Source: Nitrospirillum pindoramense (GTDB lineage Bacteria > Pseudomonadota > Alphaproteobacteria > Azospirillales > Azospirillaceae). From it: DNA of 64,000 bases. The DNA is taken from NCBI RefSeq assembly GCF_007827955.1, contig NZ_VITR01000007.1, positions 309,006 through 373,005 of the forward strand. The letters are read 5' to 3'. The notes beneath the pieces were generated by a model. It saw nothing but the letters and a program-made list of their open reading frames with translations, made no database searches and was not told where the DNA came from. Within the stretch, counting starts at the first letter, position 1. Every line of letters starts with the position of its first letter. Shown here piece after piece: positions 8,279 through 15,564 of this stretch. The position numbers were made by a program, and so were the translations under genes.

Positions 8279-8581
8279 TTTTGTTAGATTCCGCGAGGCA
8301 CCGCCGCTGTCACCGAGTCGCGGCGGCGCGGCCGGCCCGGCGCAGCCTATCCACGCCTTTTGAACAGGGGGCCAGGTAAGAAAGCCTTAAGGAAAGGCCC
8401 CTAGTATCCGCATGCCAGTCGCACAACAGGCTCAGGCTTTACTTTCGTACAGCCGTGCTAGACTAAATTTTGCGCCTGGTTTTCGCTCTTGAACCGTTGC
8501 GCCAAACGAACGCGCAGAACCGATGCCGCCCCGGCGGTCACCCAAGCCAGACCGATTGCAGGTCCCAGGATTCCACCCGCG

Positions 8582-9046
8582 ATGATCCGCCCCGCCCAAC
8601 GCCTGCCCCGTGAGCGCCGCCTCGGCCGCCTGCGCGCGCTGTTGGCCGGCGCCTTGCTGGCGCTGACGGCGGCCCTGCCGCACGCGGCCATGGCGGGCGA
8701 GGGCGGTGGCGGCCAAAAGTCGGAAGACCCGGAGGTGATGCGCAAGATCAAGATGAGCCCCATGCTGCTGCCGGGCCGGGACCGTTTTTCCTACGTCCGT
8801 CTGCAAGTGATGTTGGTCGTGCGCATGAGCAAGCATCTGAACGAGGACGTGGACCTGGTCACCAACCTCAAGCCCCGCATCAACGGGGAGCTGACCGAGG
8901 CCCTGACCGTCGACCATGTGGCCCGCAACCGCCTGAATACCGCCGACATCCAGGCCCTGAAGGGCCGCATCATGCAGGTGGCCAACGAGGCCGTGGGCAA
9001 GCCCCTGGTGGATGAGGTTCTGATCGTCAGCCTGCTGGTGGGCTGA
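8582..9046 (+). CDS. Secreted FliL-like or hypothetical protein
   Basis: The likely start is ATG 8582, giving 154 residues; the frame is open back to 8489. Residues 1-38 form a signal peptide (basic PRERRLGRLR, hydrophobic LLAGALLALTAAL, cleavage near AMA). The mature part has a beta strand RFSYVRLQVMLVV, a helix-rich centre and a C-terminal helix-strand (GRIMQVANEAVGKPLVDEVLIVSLLVG). This resembles the periplasmic domain of FliL-like proteins, but no flagellar genes are nearby, so the assignment is tentative. The tRNA-Arg gene follows. Confidence 0.55.
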   Translation: MIRPAQRLPRERRLGRLRALLAGALLALTAALPHAAMAGEGGGGQKSEDPEVMRKIKMSPMLLPGRDRFSYVRLQVMLVVRMSKHLNEDVDLVTNLKPRINGELTEALTVDHVARNRLNTADIQALKGRIMQVANEAVGKPLVDEVLIVSLLVG

Positions 9047-9121
9047 GCCGATCCCGGCACCCGTGCCTTGCGCGCCCCGGGGCTGTGCAAGTCGCCCAAA
9101 CCTGCTATAAACCGCCCCGGC

Positions 9122-9198
9122 GTCTCCGTAGCTCAGCAGGATAGAGCACAGGATTCCTAATCCTGGGGCCGTGGGTTCGAATCCCGCCGGGGACACCA
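9122..9198 (+). tRNA. tRNA-Arg (anticodon CCT), integration target
   Basis: A complete cloverleaf can be folded: acceptor GTCTCCG/CGGGGAC, D-stem GCTC/GAGC, anticodon stem CAGGA/TCCTG with loop TTCCTAA (anticodon CCT), T-stem GTGGG/CCCGC with loop TTCGAAT, then discriminator A and encoded CCA (9196-9198). It reads AGG codons as arginine. Its 3' end from 9181 is the left attachment core of the integrative element and is intact, so insertion did not destroy the tRNA. Confidence 0.95.
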
Positions 9199-9221
9199 TT
9201 AATCCCAGCCTCCCGCAGAAC
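9181..9221 (+). repeat. attL core: 41-bp perfect direct repeat at the tRNA 3' end
   Basis: The 41 bases from the tRNA T-loop through the CCA and 23 bases beyond recur exactly at 19661-19701. With two mismatches the identity continues to 9238/19718 (AAGTTATTGACC in both). This is the standard product of tyrosine-integrase insertion into a tRNA 3' end. Confidence 0.92.
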
Positions 9222-9261
9222 TCCTAAGTTATTGACCAGCTTGAATCTCCCGCGCTAGACC

Positions 9262-9300
9262 GCTGGGACTTTCGCTGGGATTCTGCTGGGATTTTCTGGG
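9262..9300 (+). repeat. Short direct repeats in the integrase leader
   Basis: GCTGGGA is followed by C/T-rich bases at 9262, 9274 and 9285, with a shorter copy (CTGGG) near 9296, at 11-12 bp spacing between attL and the integrase ATG. Their position and spacing suit arm-type integrase or excisionase binding sites. A partly matching set occurs after attR at 19744-19766. Confidence 0.45.
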
Positions 9301-9303
9301 TAC

Positions 9304-10872
9304 ATGACCAAAGCCGCAGACAAGTATCTGACCCGGGACAAGCGGGGTTGGTGGCGCTATGAGCGTCCGATTCCCCGCGAGCTACGCACGGCATTTGGTG
9401 GCCAGCGTTTATGGCGCCGCAGCCTGGGCACCGATAGCCGTACAGAAGCTTTCAGACTCAAGCGGCAGTTGGACGCCGATACGGATACGCTATTTGATCA
9501 GGCGCGAAACGCGCTGGCGATGCAGACAGCGTTGCAGACTGAGGGGCCGCTGATCCGCAAAACCTTAGGCGAGATGTTGCCGGGGTTTGACGTTACCAGC
9601 GACCTAGTGAACACGCTGGAAGGCTTGAAGACCCTCAAGGCGGACTTGGAGAAGGCACAAAAAGCCGCCCGCCTGGCGGTGGCCGTGACTGACGGCGACC
9701 TTGCCGAGGAAACGCTACAGCTACCCGAGGATGACCCTGCTGTCGCGTCGGAGCGGCGCAATGGTCTGGCCAGGATTGAGGCACCGCTAGGCTATGTGAA
9801 AACCGTTATAGCCCGCCTGGACCCCAGCGAAGCGCCCCAAAGCACCGTCAGCGGCTTGCTGGCGCTGGTGGAGGCATGGGCTGCTGAGACGCGCCCGGTG
9901 CAGAAAACGGCCAATGAAACCCGAGGCTATGCCCAGCGCATGCTAGACATCTGCTGGGCAGGTGTGGACCGCGAGCCGGGGCGGGTGACGCGCGAGGACG
10001 TGGCCAAGTTTCGCACCGAACTGTTCAAGGTGCCTTCGCGCATGCCCCGCCACCTGAGGACCGCGCCAGTCACCCAAGCTATCGCCTGGGCCGACCAGGA
10101 AGCCGCAGCGGGCCGCACGATGCCCAGGCTCAGCCCGGCGTCGGTCCAAAAGCACCTGGGGCTGATCGGCAGCATCTTCAGCTACGCGGTGAAGGCCGGG
10201 ACCCTCGACCAGGACCCCACGACGGGCGTAGGCGTGCCCAAGAGCGCCGTCACACGCGCCAAGATAGACCGGGAGCCGTTCGAGCGGGACGAACTGCGGC
10301 GCATTCGGGCTGCCCTAATTCCCCTGAGGGACGGCGACACGCGGGACCGTTGGCGCTACTGGCTAACCTGGCTGGCCCTGCTGACGGGGGCGCGGGGGTC
10401 TGAGATTGGCCAGTTGACGGCAGCCGACGTGCGCCAAGAGGACGGCGTATGGTTTCTGGACATGAGGCCCGACGCGGACACCAAGCGGACCCTGAAGACC
10501 GCAGAAAGCAAGCGCCGTGTCCCGGTGCCGAAGCGTGCACTGGACGAGGGATTTATAGCTTGGGTGACCAGCAGACAGACAGCGCCTGGGTTGTTCTCTG
10601 ACAACGCGGACAGGCTGAATGGCTTTCACCCTGTCGGCATGTGGTTTGGGCGCTTGCTGACCGAACTTGAAATGGAGACTCGTGGCAAGGTGTTTCACAG
10701 CTTCAGACACGGCATGAAGGATGAGATGCGCGCCGTAGGGTTGGACGAAGAACTTAGAGACGGCCTGGTGGGGCACGCGCCCAGCAGCGTGGGGCGTTCG
10801 TATGGCCGGGGATTCACCCTGCAGGCCATGAGGGACGCCATAGATAAGTGTTGGACTTGGCTTTACCCCTAA
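9304..10872 (+). CDS. int: Tyrosine-recombinase integrase
   Basis: The 522-residue protein has an N-terminal DUF6538-like segment (YLTRDKRGWWRYERPIPREL), a central SAM-like core-binding region, and a C-terminal catalytic domain. Visible catalytic elements are Arg in TGARGSEIGQL, the HxxR box in HSFRHGMKDEM, a GH in LVGHAP, and the presumed tyrosine nucleophile in SVGRSYGRG. This class integrates elements into tRNA 3' ends. It lies 105 bp from the attL core and reads inward. Its leader carries the GCTGGGA repeats. Confidence 0.95.
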   Translation: MTKAADKYLTRDKRGWWRYERPIPRELRTAFGGQRLWRRSLGTDSRTEAFRLKRQLDADTDTLFDQARNALAMQTALQTEGPLIRKTLGEMLPGFDVTSDLVNTLEGLKTLKADLEKAQKAARLAVAVTDGDLAEETLQLPEDDPAVASERRNGLARIEAPLGYVKTVIARLDPSEAPQSTVSGLLALVEAWAAETRPVQKTANETRGYAQRMLDICWAGVDREPGRVTREDVAKFRTELFKVPSRMPRHLRTAPVTQAIAWADQEAAAGRTMPRLSPASVQKHLGLIGSIFSYAVKAGTLDQDPTTGVGVPKSAVTRAKIDREPFERDELRRIRAALIPLRDGDTRDRWRYWLTWLALLTGARGSEIGQLTAADVRQEDGVWFLDMRPDADTKRTLKTAESKRRVPVPKRALDEGFIAWVTSRQTAPGLFSDNADRLNGFHPVGMWFGRLLTELEMETRGKVFHSFRHGMKDEMRAVGLDEELRDGLVGHAPSSVGRSYGRGFTLQAMRDAIDKCWTWLYP

Positions 10873-10875
10873 ACA

Positions 10876-11103
10876 ATGAGGGATTTTATGAGGACGACTG
10901 AACAGGCACTTGTAATTGCCTTGGAATGCCTGAAAGAGTTCATGTACGGTGACGGACTATCCGAAGCAAACCAACTGCGTGCCTTGGATTTATTCATGGA
11001 GTTCCTACCCCATGAATACGCTGCTGAAGATGTGTCGGAATGGCGAACCACCGGGCCTTACTGGCCTGGGACTGAGCCTGCCGTTGGCTCCGAATTAAGG
11101 TAA
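10876..11103 (+). CDS. Small hypothetical protein after the integrase
   Basis: A 75-residue frame starts 3 nt after the integrase stop; an internal ATG at 10888 is an equal candidate. The N-terminal half is predicted helical (QALVIALECLKEFMYGDGLSEANQLRALDLFMEFLP). It resembles short accessory frames of mobile elements, but I recognise no family. Its last 110 bases overlap the 3' end of the convergent XRE gene. Function unknown. Confidence 0.5.
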   Translation: MRDFMRTTEQALVIALECLKEFMYGDGLSEANQLRALDLFMEFLPHEYAAEDVSEWRTTGPYWPGTEPAVGSELR

Positions 11104-11365
11104 CCGCCTTGCGCACAGGCATATCCCTGAACACGCATTTATAGATATCCTGATAATCCCATCTTAGCAGGCGGGAAACCAATAGGCATTCATCGACACC
11201 CGTGAGCTTGGCGAAAGTGCCCCACTTAGTGGGAGGCAGCTTGCTCCGTCCATTTTCCCAATTCGATACGCCGCACCCGCTAGTATAGCCCAAGGCTTCT
11301 CCCAGTTCACGGGTCGTTAAGTCGGCATTCTCACGGCAAAATGCGAGGTAGCGACCACTGGTCAT
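10994..11365 (-). CDS. XRE-like DNA-binding regulator of the element
   Basis: The likely start is MTSGRYLAFC at 11365 (ATG 11404 is possible), giving 123 residues. The N-terminal half is a helix-turn-helix: FCRENADLTTRELGEALGY, then the recognition helix CGVSNWENGRSKLPP, ending with WGTFAKLTGVDE. The C-terminal half is basic and unassigned. It is a candidate immunity repressor of the element, transcribed opposite to the integrase and away from an A/T-rich promoter region. The palindrome at 16497-16521 is a possible target. Confidence 0.75.
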   Translation of the reverse strand: MTSGRYLAFCRENADLTTRELGEALGYTSGCGVSNWENGRSKLPPTKWGTFAKLTGVDECLLVSRLLRWDYQDIYKCVFRDMPVRKAVTLIRSQRQAQSQASKARWFAIPTHLQQRIHGVGTP

Positions 11366-11600
11366 CTTTTGACGCCTGATGCTGCTTTCCTTGATTATCG
11401 TCATCTTGAATGCAATCCACTACAGCTTAGCCATAGACTACATATCTTAGAGTGGGAAAATTCGGACGCAAGCTAGGGGCAAACGATTCCCAGCAGGATG
11501 CTCGCCATGGCCATAAACGCCTTGCCGCGAGCGGCCTGACGAGAATGCGCTAATCCCCGTTCCAATCAGCAGGCCAAACCGACACGTCCAAATTTCCCGC

Positions 11601-12107
11601 CTATTGAGGAAAAGCCTTCGCGGCCTCCGTCACCGTCAAACTGCCGTCCGCCTGGACGATCCGGTCATGAACCTCAACCTTGGGCAGGGCCGCCGCCAGT
11701 TCGGCTTTCTGGCGATCCACGGTTGCCTGAAGGACCGTCAAGGCCCTTAGTGCCAACTGTTCCGGGGTTTCCTCGGGCGCCGCGACCATGTACCCACCGG
11801 TCTTGCGGATCGCGGGGAGGACTTCGCCGGTGACCCACTTCTTGAACCGGCGGGCGGCGGGCTTGCGGCTGGTCAGCACCAGGCTGTACAGGCCACTTTC
11901 GTTGATGATGGTCATTTCCTGGGCGCCACCGGGGGTGCGGATACTATCCGTACCCCTTTCGTCGTCGTCTAGGCGCCGCACTGCGTCGTCTGTTCGGCCA
12001 ATTTCAAGAACCTTGGCGATGTCGGCGGCAACAAACCAGGGCTCCCCGGCGCGCTTGATCACGCGAACCGGGTTATCCTCAAAAGAGAAGGGTATCAGGT
12101 CAGACAT
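11601..12107 (-). CDS. Bro-N domain antirepressor with a shortened KilAC end
   Basis: Residues 1-105 form a Bro-N domain (IPFSFEDNPVRVIKRAGEPWFVAADIAKVLEIGR, then NESGLYSLVLTSRKPAARRFKKWVTGEVLPAIRKTGGY). After a helical linker the start of a KilAC-type domain appears (KVEVHDRIVQADGSLTVTEAAKAF), but the protein stops there at 168 residues. Full phage antirepressors continue for roughly 80 residues more. It is probably an antirepressor acting on phage or element regulators; loss of most of KilAC may change its DNA binding. Confidence 0.85.
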   Translation of the reverse strand: MSDLIPFSFEDNPVRVIKRAGEPWFVAADIAKVLEIGRTDDAVRRLDDDERGTDSIRTPGGAQEMTIINESGLYSLVLTSRKPAARRFKKWVTGEVLPAIRKTGGYMVAAPEETPEQLALRALTVLQATVDRQKAELAAALPKVEVHDRIVQADGSLTVTEAAKAFPQ

Positions 12108-12196
12108 TACTTACCTAGAGCAGATTTTATAAGTGGAAGGTTGACTAAATGGGGTGTCCCCAATAAAATAATTTCATTTAAATCCGGGGGGTAAAA

Positions 12197-12352
12197 ATGT
12201 CGGCCGAAGGTTGGATTTTTTTGGGTGTTTGGGTACTTATTATAGTAATAGGTCTTTATAATAAAAAAAATGGGTACTCGTCCGGTCGAATCGATATGGA
12301 CGACAGCACAAATCCTTTGTCTCTATCAATAAGAAATACTCGTCGGCATTAA
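12197..12352 (+). CDS. 51-residue single-pass membrane microprotein
   Basis: This ATG frame has a strong upstream GGGGGG 5 nt before the start (12186-12191) and ends at TAA 12352, followed by a hairpin terminator at 12376. The product is MSAEGWIFLGVWVLIIVIG then a polar tail with LYNKKNGYSSGRIDMDD: one membrane helix near residues 6-20 and a hydrophilic C-terminus. Codon use is A/T-rich, unlike the core genome. No family is recognised. The RBS and terminator make it more than a chance frame. Confidence 0.6.
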   Translation: MSAEGWIFLGVWVLIIVIGLYNKKNGYSSGRIDMDDSTNPLSLSIRNTRRH

Positions 12353-12375
12353 TTTATTGCGTCTAGAAATTGGTT

Positions 12376-12409
12376 GAAAACGCCACTGAATCTAATCGGT
12401 GGCGTTTTC
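12376..12409 (+). terminator. Rho-independent terminator after the microprotein gene
   Basis: The 11-base arms GAAAACGCCAC (12376-12386) and GTGGCGTTTTC (12399-12409) are perfectly complementary, followed by TTTCTCC. It lies 24 bases after the stop of the 51-residue frame. Confidence 0.75.
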
Positions 12410-12460
12410 TTTCTCCTACTCCTGGATAGTGCCCCGTTCAGCTTAGAAGGGCACCTCAGG

Positions 12461-12832
12461 TCACGCCGCGAACACGCCCTCGGTCCACTCGACGTTCACC
12501 ACGCTGCGGGCCACGACTGGCCAGGCGCCCATATAGGCCCGGCGGTGGGCTTCCCCGGTGTCCCGGTGGGCGGACATGGCGCCGTTGCTGTAGATGTTGA
12601 GGTAGACTTTGCGGCGGCCCTTCGCGGCCTCAGGCACATTCACCAAGTCGTCCGGGCTGTCGCATTCCTGGCCCACGAAGTCCGTGCCCTCGCGGGTCCA
12701 CTGGTCCACGCGCTTGGTGCCGTCGCGCTCCGTGACGATCCCCGCCAAGGGGTATTCGCCGGACACGTCGCGGCATACGAGTTCCACGGCGCGACCGTCA
12801 CGGGTCTGCACGGGCTTGCTAGGATCAAACAT
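12461..12832 (-). CDS. Prophage-type hypothetical protein
   Basis: The 123-residue protein begins MFDPSKPVQTRDGRAVELVCRD, a start I associate with small phage-encoded proteins of proteobacteria (KPVQTRDGR, then LVNVPE, then KVYLNIYSNG). It looks all-beta, without signal peptide or membrane segment. Its biochemical role is unknown. It is monocistronic on the minus strand and converges on the microprotein terminator. Confidence 0.65.
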   Translation of the reverse strand: MFDPSKPVQTRDGRAVELVCRDVSGEYPLAGIVTERDGTKRVDQWTREGTDFVGQECDSPDDLVNVPEAAKGRRKVYLNIYSNGAMSAHRDTGEAHRRAYMGAWPVVARSVVNVEWTEGVFAA

Positions 12833-13125
12833 TCAGGCTTTCCTTTTAGGTTTCTTGGGGTTGGTCACCCGGTCCCTGCTGAGCAATGTTCTTGGGTCGA
12901 GGGTTTGCCAAACAAAGGGTGGCCAGGGAAACGCCGGGCCACCCAACAGCCCTATTCACCTCAGGGTGACCCGCAGGACAGCCACCTGTCGCCGCTGTAG
13001 GCGCAGGGGCAGGGGTGATGTCGGACGGGATATCCCTGCGGTACAGGCCGCTTGCTATTCTTGAGGGGCTATCTAGGTAGCTCTACAGGTTTGCAGTTGG
13101 TTCCCTGGCACTAGGGGGAAGCATC

Positions 13126-13854
13126 GTGTTGGACACGGCCCACACCGCTGAAGACGCGGAGTTAGACCAGGCCCTCAGGGAGGGCATTCATGAAGTGGTC
13201 AGGGATGCCACGGGGCATCCTGCCGACCGCATGAGTTTCCCCGTGGGCCGCGTGCCAGCGGGGCAGACGCTGGAACAGTTCTGGCACGTCGATTTCCCCT
13301 ACGCCCATTGGGTGGGCGGGGGGCTGGATTACAGCCATTTCGAGGTGAGGGCGTTGATGACGGACATGCTTTCCGTCCGGCGGCTAAGCCCGGCCCTGCT
13401 GCAAGCCCTGCTGACACGGATCAAGGATCGCCTGACGGCTGCCTTTGGTCCGCAGCAGGGCGGCATGATGGCGGCGGTGCTGATAGCGCGGTGTCAGCAG
13501 GCGGTAACACAGCCCGAAGACTTCCCCGGATTGCTTAGCGATGACGAGTTGATCGCGGTCTATCGCTTGGACAGCGGACTAGCAAAGGATTTTGGGGCGT
13601 TTGGCGGTGGCGCACAGACGGTAAATAGAGCAATAGACTTCAGAAAGAAGGTAGCAGCTAGGGCTTGGCTGCCTCGGTGGATACGCCGACTAGCTGCCTT
13701 GGCAGAAGTTGGAAAGCGTGCGAAGCCGTCAGTTCTCGGATGGTCACTAACCTGGGCTCAAACGATGATGGGCGTGGGTTACGCCCACTTTAGTGGCCGC
13801 GCCAGCGCCTGCAAAGACGAGCTAAACCGCCGAAATCTTCCGATTCCGCAATGA
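13126..13854 (+). CDS. Hypothetical protein, first gene of a two-gene cargo module
   Basis: I choose GTG 13126, preceded by AGGGGGAAG. The 242-residue product is unrecognised. The N-terminus is acidic and helical; the centre has a Trp/His-rich stretch (EQFWHVDFPYAHWVGGGLDYSHFE); the C-terminus is basic and Trp-rich. No catalytic motif is certain. It overlaps the next, membrane-protein gene by ATGA. Such a cytosolic-plus-membrane pair inside an element is the usual look of cargo, including possible phage defence, but that is conjecture. Confidence 0.6.
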   Translation: MLDTAHTAEDAELDQALREGIHEVVRDATGHPADRMSFPVGRVPAGQTLEQFWHVDFPYAHWVGGGLDYSHFEVRALMTDMLSVRRLSPALLQALLTRIKDRLTAAFGPQQGGMMAAVLIARCQQAVTQPEDFPGLLSDDELIAVYRLDSGLAKDFGAFGGGAQTVNRAIDFRKKVAARAWLPRWIRRLAALAEVGKRAKPSVLGWSLTWAQTMMGVGYAHFSGRASACKDELNRRNLPIPQ

Positions 13855-14108
13855 GCACCCAGATGAAACTTAAGTCACCGTTGGTAAGCACAAAAGTAAC
13901 TATTGCGCTATTTTTGGTGGCTATCACCTGTCTGGCGCTGTCTATCCACAATTCGGATAGGCTTTCGCGTGATTCCCGTAATATATATATATTACTGATG
14001 TTCGTGGGAATGATTTGCTCGCAAATTCCAGACAAATGGCGCAGCCTTGGAACGCTTCTTTGGACGCTGGTTTGTGTCGCTATGCTGGTACTAACCTACG
14101 TTGGATGA
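13851..14108 (+). CDS. Small three-helix membrane protein, partner of the preceding gene
   Basis: The 85-residue protein has three hydrophobic stretches (VTIALFLVAITCLALSI, NIYILLMFVGMICSQI, LGTLLWTLVCVAMLVLTYV) separated by short polar loops. The start ATG overlaps the upstream TGA, so translation is probably coupled. The DNA is A/T-rich, with a run of TATATA at 13981-13990. Family unknown. It is followed by a dense block of inverted repeats (14112-14232). Confidence 0.65.
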   Translation: MSTQMKLKSPLVSTKVTIALFLVAITCLALSIHNSDRLSRDSRNIYILLMFVGMICSQIPDKWRSLGTLLWTLVCVAMLVLTYVG

Positions 14109-14111
14109 GAG

Positions 14112-14232
14112 CGAGGCGCCTGTCGGGCGACCTTCAGGGACAGCCTGTAGGCGCCTCGGCAACGGCGTAGTGGGCCATGTGGGGAACGCGGATGGTTCCC
14201 CGCCCGCCGCACACAGGGCACCCCACTACGCC
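14112..14232. repeat. Nested inverted repeats / bidirectional terminator block
   Basis: Three perfect stems lie here: CGAGGCGCCT/AGGCGCCTCG (14112-14121, 14149-14158), GGCGTAGTGGG/CCCACTACGCC (14164-14174, 14222-14232), and inside the latter GGGGAAC/GTTCCCC (14181-14187, 14195-14201). The block separates convergent genes and probably ends transcripts from both sides. Confidence 0.6.
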
Positions 14233-14234
14233 AC

Positions 14235-14417
14235 TCAACCCCGCACCCAATCAAGGGCCGGATCATATGGCTTGGGGTCTTCCTTCAGGGCTTCCGCCGC
14301 GACATGCAACGGCACCACTTTGATTTCCGGGAGCGGACAGGGCGGGTTGCCCCCGTAAGCCCACAGCATGGCGTCGGCCTTCGCCAGGGCCACCAGACGG
14401 GCACCGAAGAACTCCAC
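14235..14417 (-). CDS. Hypothetical protein with unclear start
   Basis: With GTG 14417 the product is 60 residues (MEFFGARLVALAKADAML onward). The same frame is open and protein-like back to 14513, ending at a TGA, and overlaps the end of the RNase H-like gene, but contains no ATG, GTG or TTG upstream of 14417. The extra segment reads as plausible coding sequence (KAIWHSAAARLGNGKPGNTY). Either an unusual start is used, or a frameshift has separated it from an upstream start. Function unknown. Confidence 0.45.
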   Translation of the reverse strand: MEFFGARLVALAKADAMLWAYGGNPPCPLPEIKVVPLHVAAEALKEDPKPYDPALDWVRG

Positions 14418-14503
14418 CTTTTCCGCATCATAGAGGTAGGTGTTGCCGGGCTTGCCGTTGCCCAGGCGGGCCGCCGCAGAATGCCAGATGGCCTTGAAGG
14501 GGC

Positions 14504-14962
14504 TTAGCTCCCTTCAAGAACCCTTGGCAAGGGCACCCGGCCCACAGGACCACATGACGATTCCCCCACACGTTCAGCGAGTTCTAGGGAACGGCGCAGG
14601 GCATTGGCAGCGGTGTGCAGGTGCCCCATGAGCTTGTCAGTGCGCGGCACCCATTGAAACTGAGTATGCACGTCACCCCGCGTCTGCGCGGTGCCGAGGT
14701 TGTCGGTATAAACGATAATGGGACGCTGACCGGCATAGCGTCTGTTGGTCCGCCTGAGTGCGGCCTTTATTCCCCACCATTCCACCGCCGAGGTTGATGG
14801 GCCACCCCCAACCCGCGTTCCATAGATCAGTCGTGGCTTGGCCGTGCCATCGACAACCAGCGCAACGTAAGCCGCCCGCGAGTTGTCGCTAGAACTGTCG
14901 ATGATGATCTTGACCGGTGGCGTCAGAGTGGGGATGCCGTCGCTCCGGCGCTCATTGACCAT
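14504..14962 (-). CDS. RNase H-like fold protein with a substituted last catalytic residue
   Basis: The 152-residue protein follows RNase HI topology: first strand KIIIDSSSD (Asp22), then the helix start SAVEWWGIKAALRR (Glu61), strand IIVYTDN (Asp87), and the loop/helix FQWVPRTDKLMGHLHTAANALRR. In RNase HI the last motif carries a fourth acid where this protein has Asn120. RNase HI cuts RNA in RNA-DNA hybrids; here the first three acids are kept, so activity is possible but uncertain. Within the element it might process replication primers or act as cargo. Confidence 0.65.
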   Translation of the reverse strand: MVNERRSDGIPTLTPPVKIIIDSSSDNSRAAYVALVVDGTAKPRLIYGTRVGGGPSTSAVEWWGIKAALRRTNRRYAGQRPIIVYTDNLGTAQTRGDVHTQFQWVPRTDKLMGHLHTAANALRRSLELAERVGESSCGPVGRVPLPRVLEGS

Positions 14963-15564
14963 CTAGCTATCCGTTTTGTGCCTCAGACGTTAAGGCCGTT
15001 GCGGGGGTGGTGTGGGCCATCTGGAATGGTGGACGGAGGGACACCCAAAAGTCCAGTTTTCTCAATGAGATGAGCATGATGCTTCCAAATTCGGGCGGTA
15101 TCGGAGGACTTGCCGGGTCAACCTGACGGAGCACCGGCTTATCTCGACGGCCTTAGTGCGTCCTTTTGGTTGTATTTGAAACGGAATAATACACGACAGA
15201 GGGCATAAGCGGTCCCATAAATGCTCCCTCGGAAATCGTGAGTGTTTTCAGTGGACTGGCGGGATGTTGCCCAATTCCCGCGCTATAGGAGGAAGAGCCG
15301 CCCCCGGGCAGCGTCTTCGGACTGCCCCAGAAGCGGCAGGGTGCTCCAACCCTTGCGAACGAAAGTCCCCAACGCGCACCATACAGGACCCGGGCATGGC
15401 CCCCCCCCTGGGGTAGGGCGTCCTTGTTTTCGCACCATTGAGGAACTGACCGGGCGTTAACCACGCCACGCGGCCAAATAACAACAAAAACAACAAGCTC
15501 CGAAGTAGGTTTGAAAGGCTCTCTTTGCAAACCCCCTGGGGGTCCGTTTTAGATTTCAGCGGGG
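14963..15564. other. 600-base stretch without a convincing gene
   Basis: Open frames here lack protein-like composition and good start sites. I see a hairpin GGGCAG/CTGCCC (15306-15311, 15322-15327), runs of C around 15400-15412, CCCCCTGGGGG near 15533, and a 38-base segment (15265-15302) resembling one on the other side of the serine recombinase gene. Confidence 0.5.

Noticed and set aside
8582..9046. A flagellar operon suggested by the FliL-like protein
   Set aside because: No other flagellar gene lies within the window, so the resemblance is kept only as a tentative fold label.
9262..9300. CRISPR-like short repeats
   Set aside because: The repeats are 7-9 bases at 11-12 bp spacing with no spacers of uniform length and no cas genes; no CRISPR array is seen in the window.
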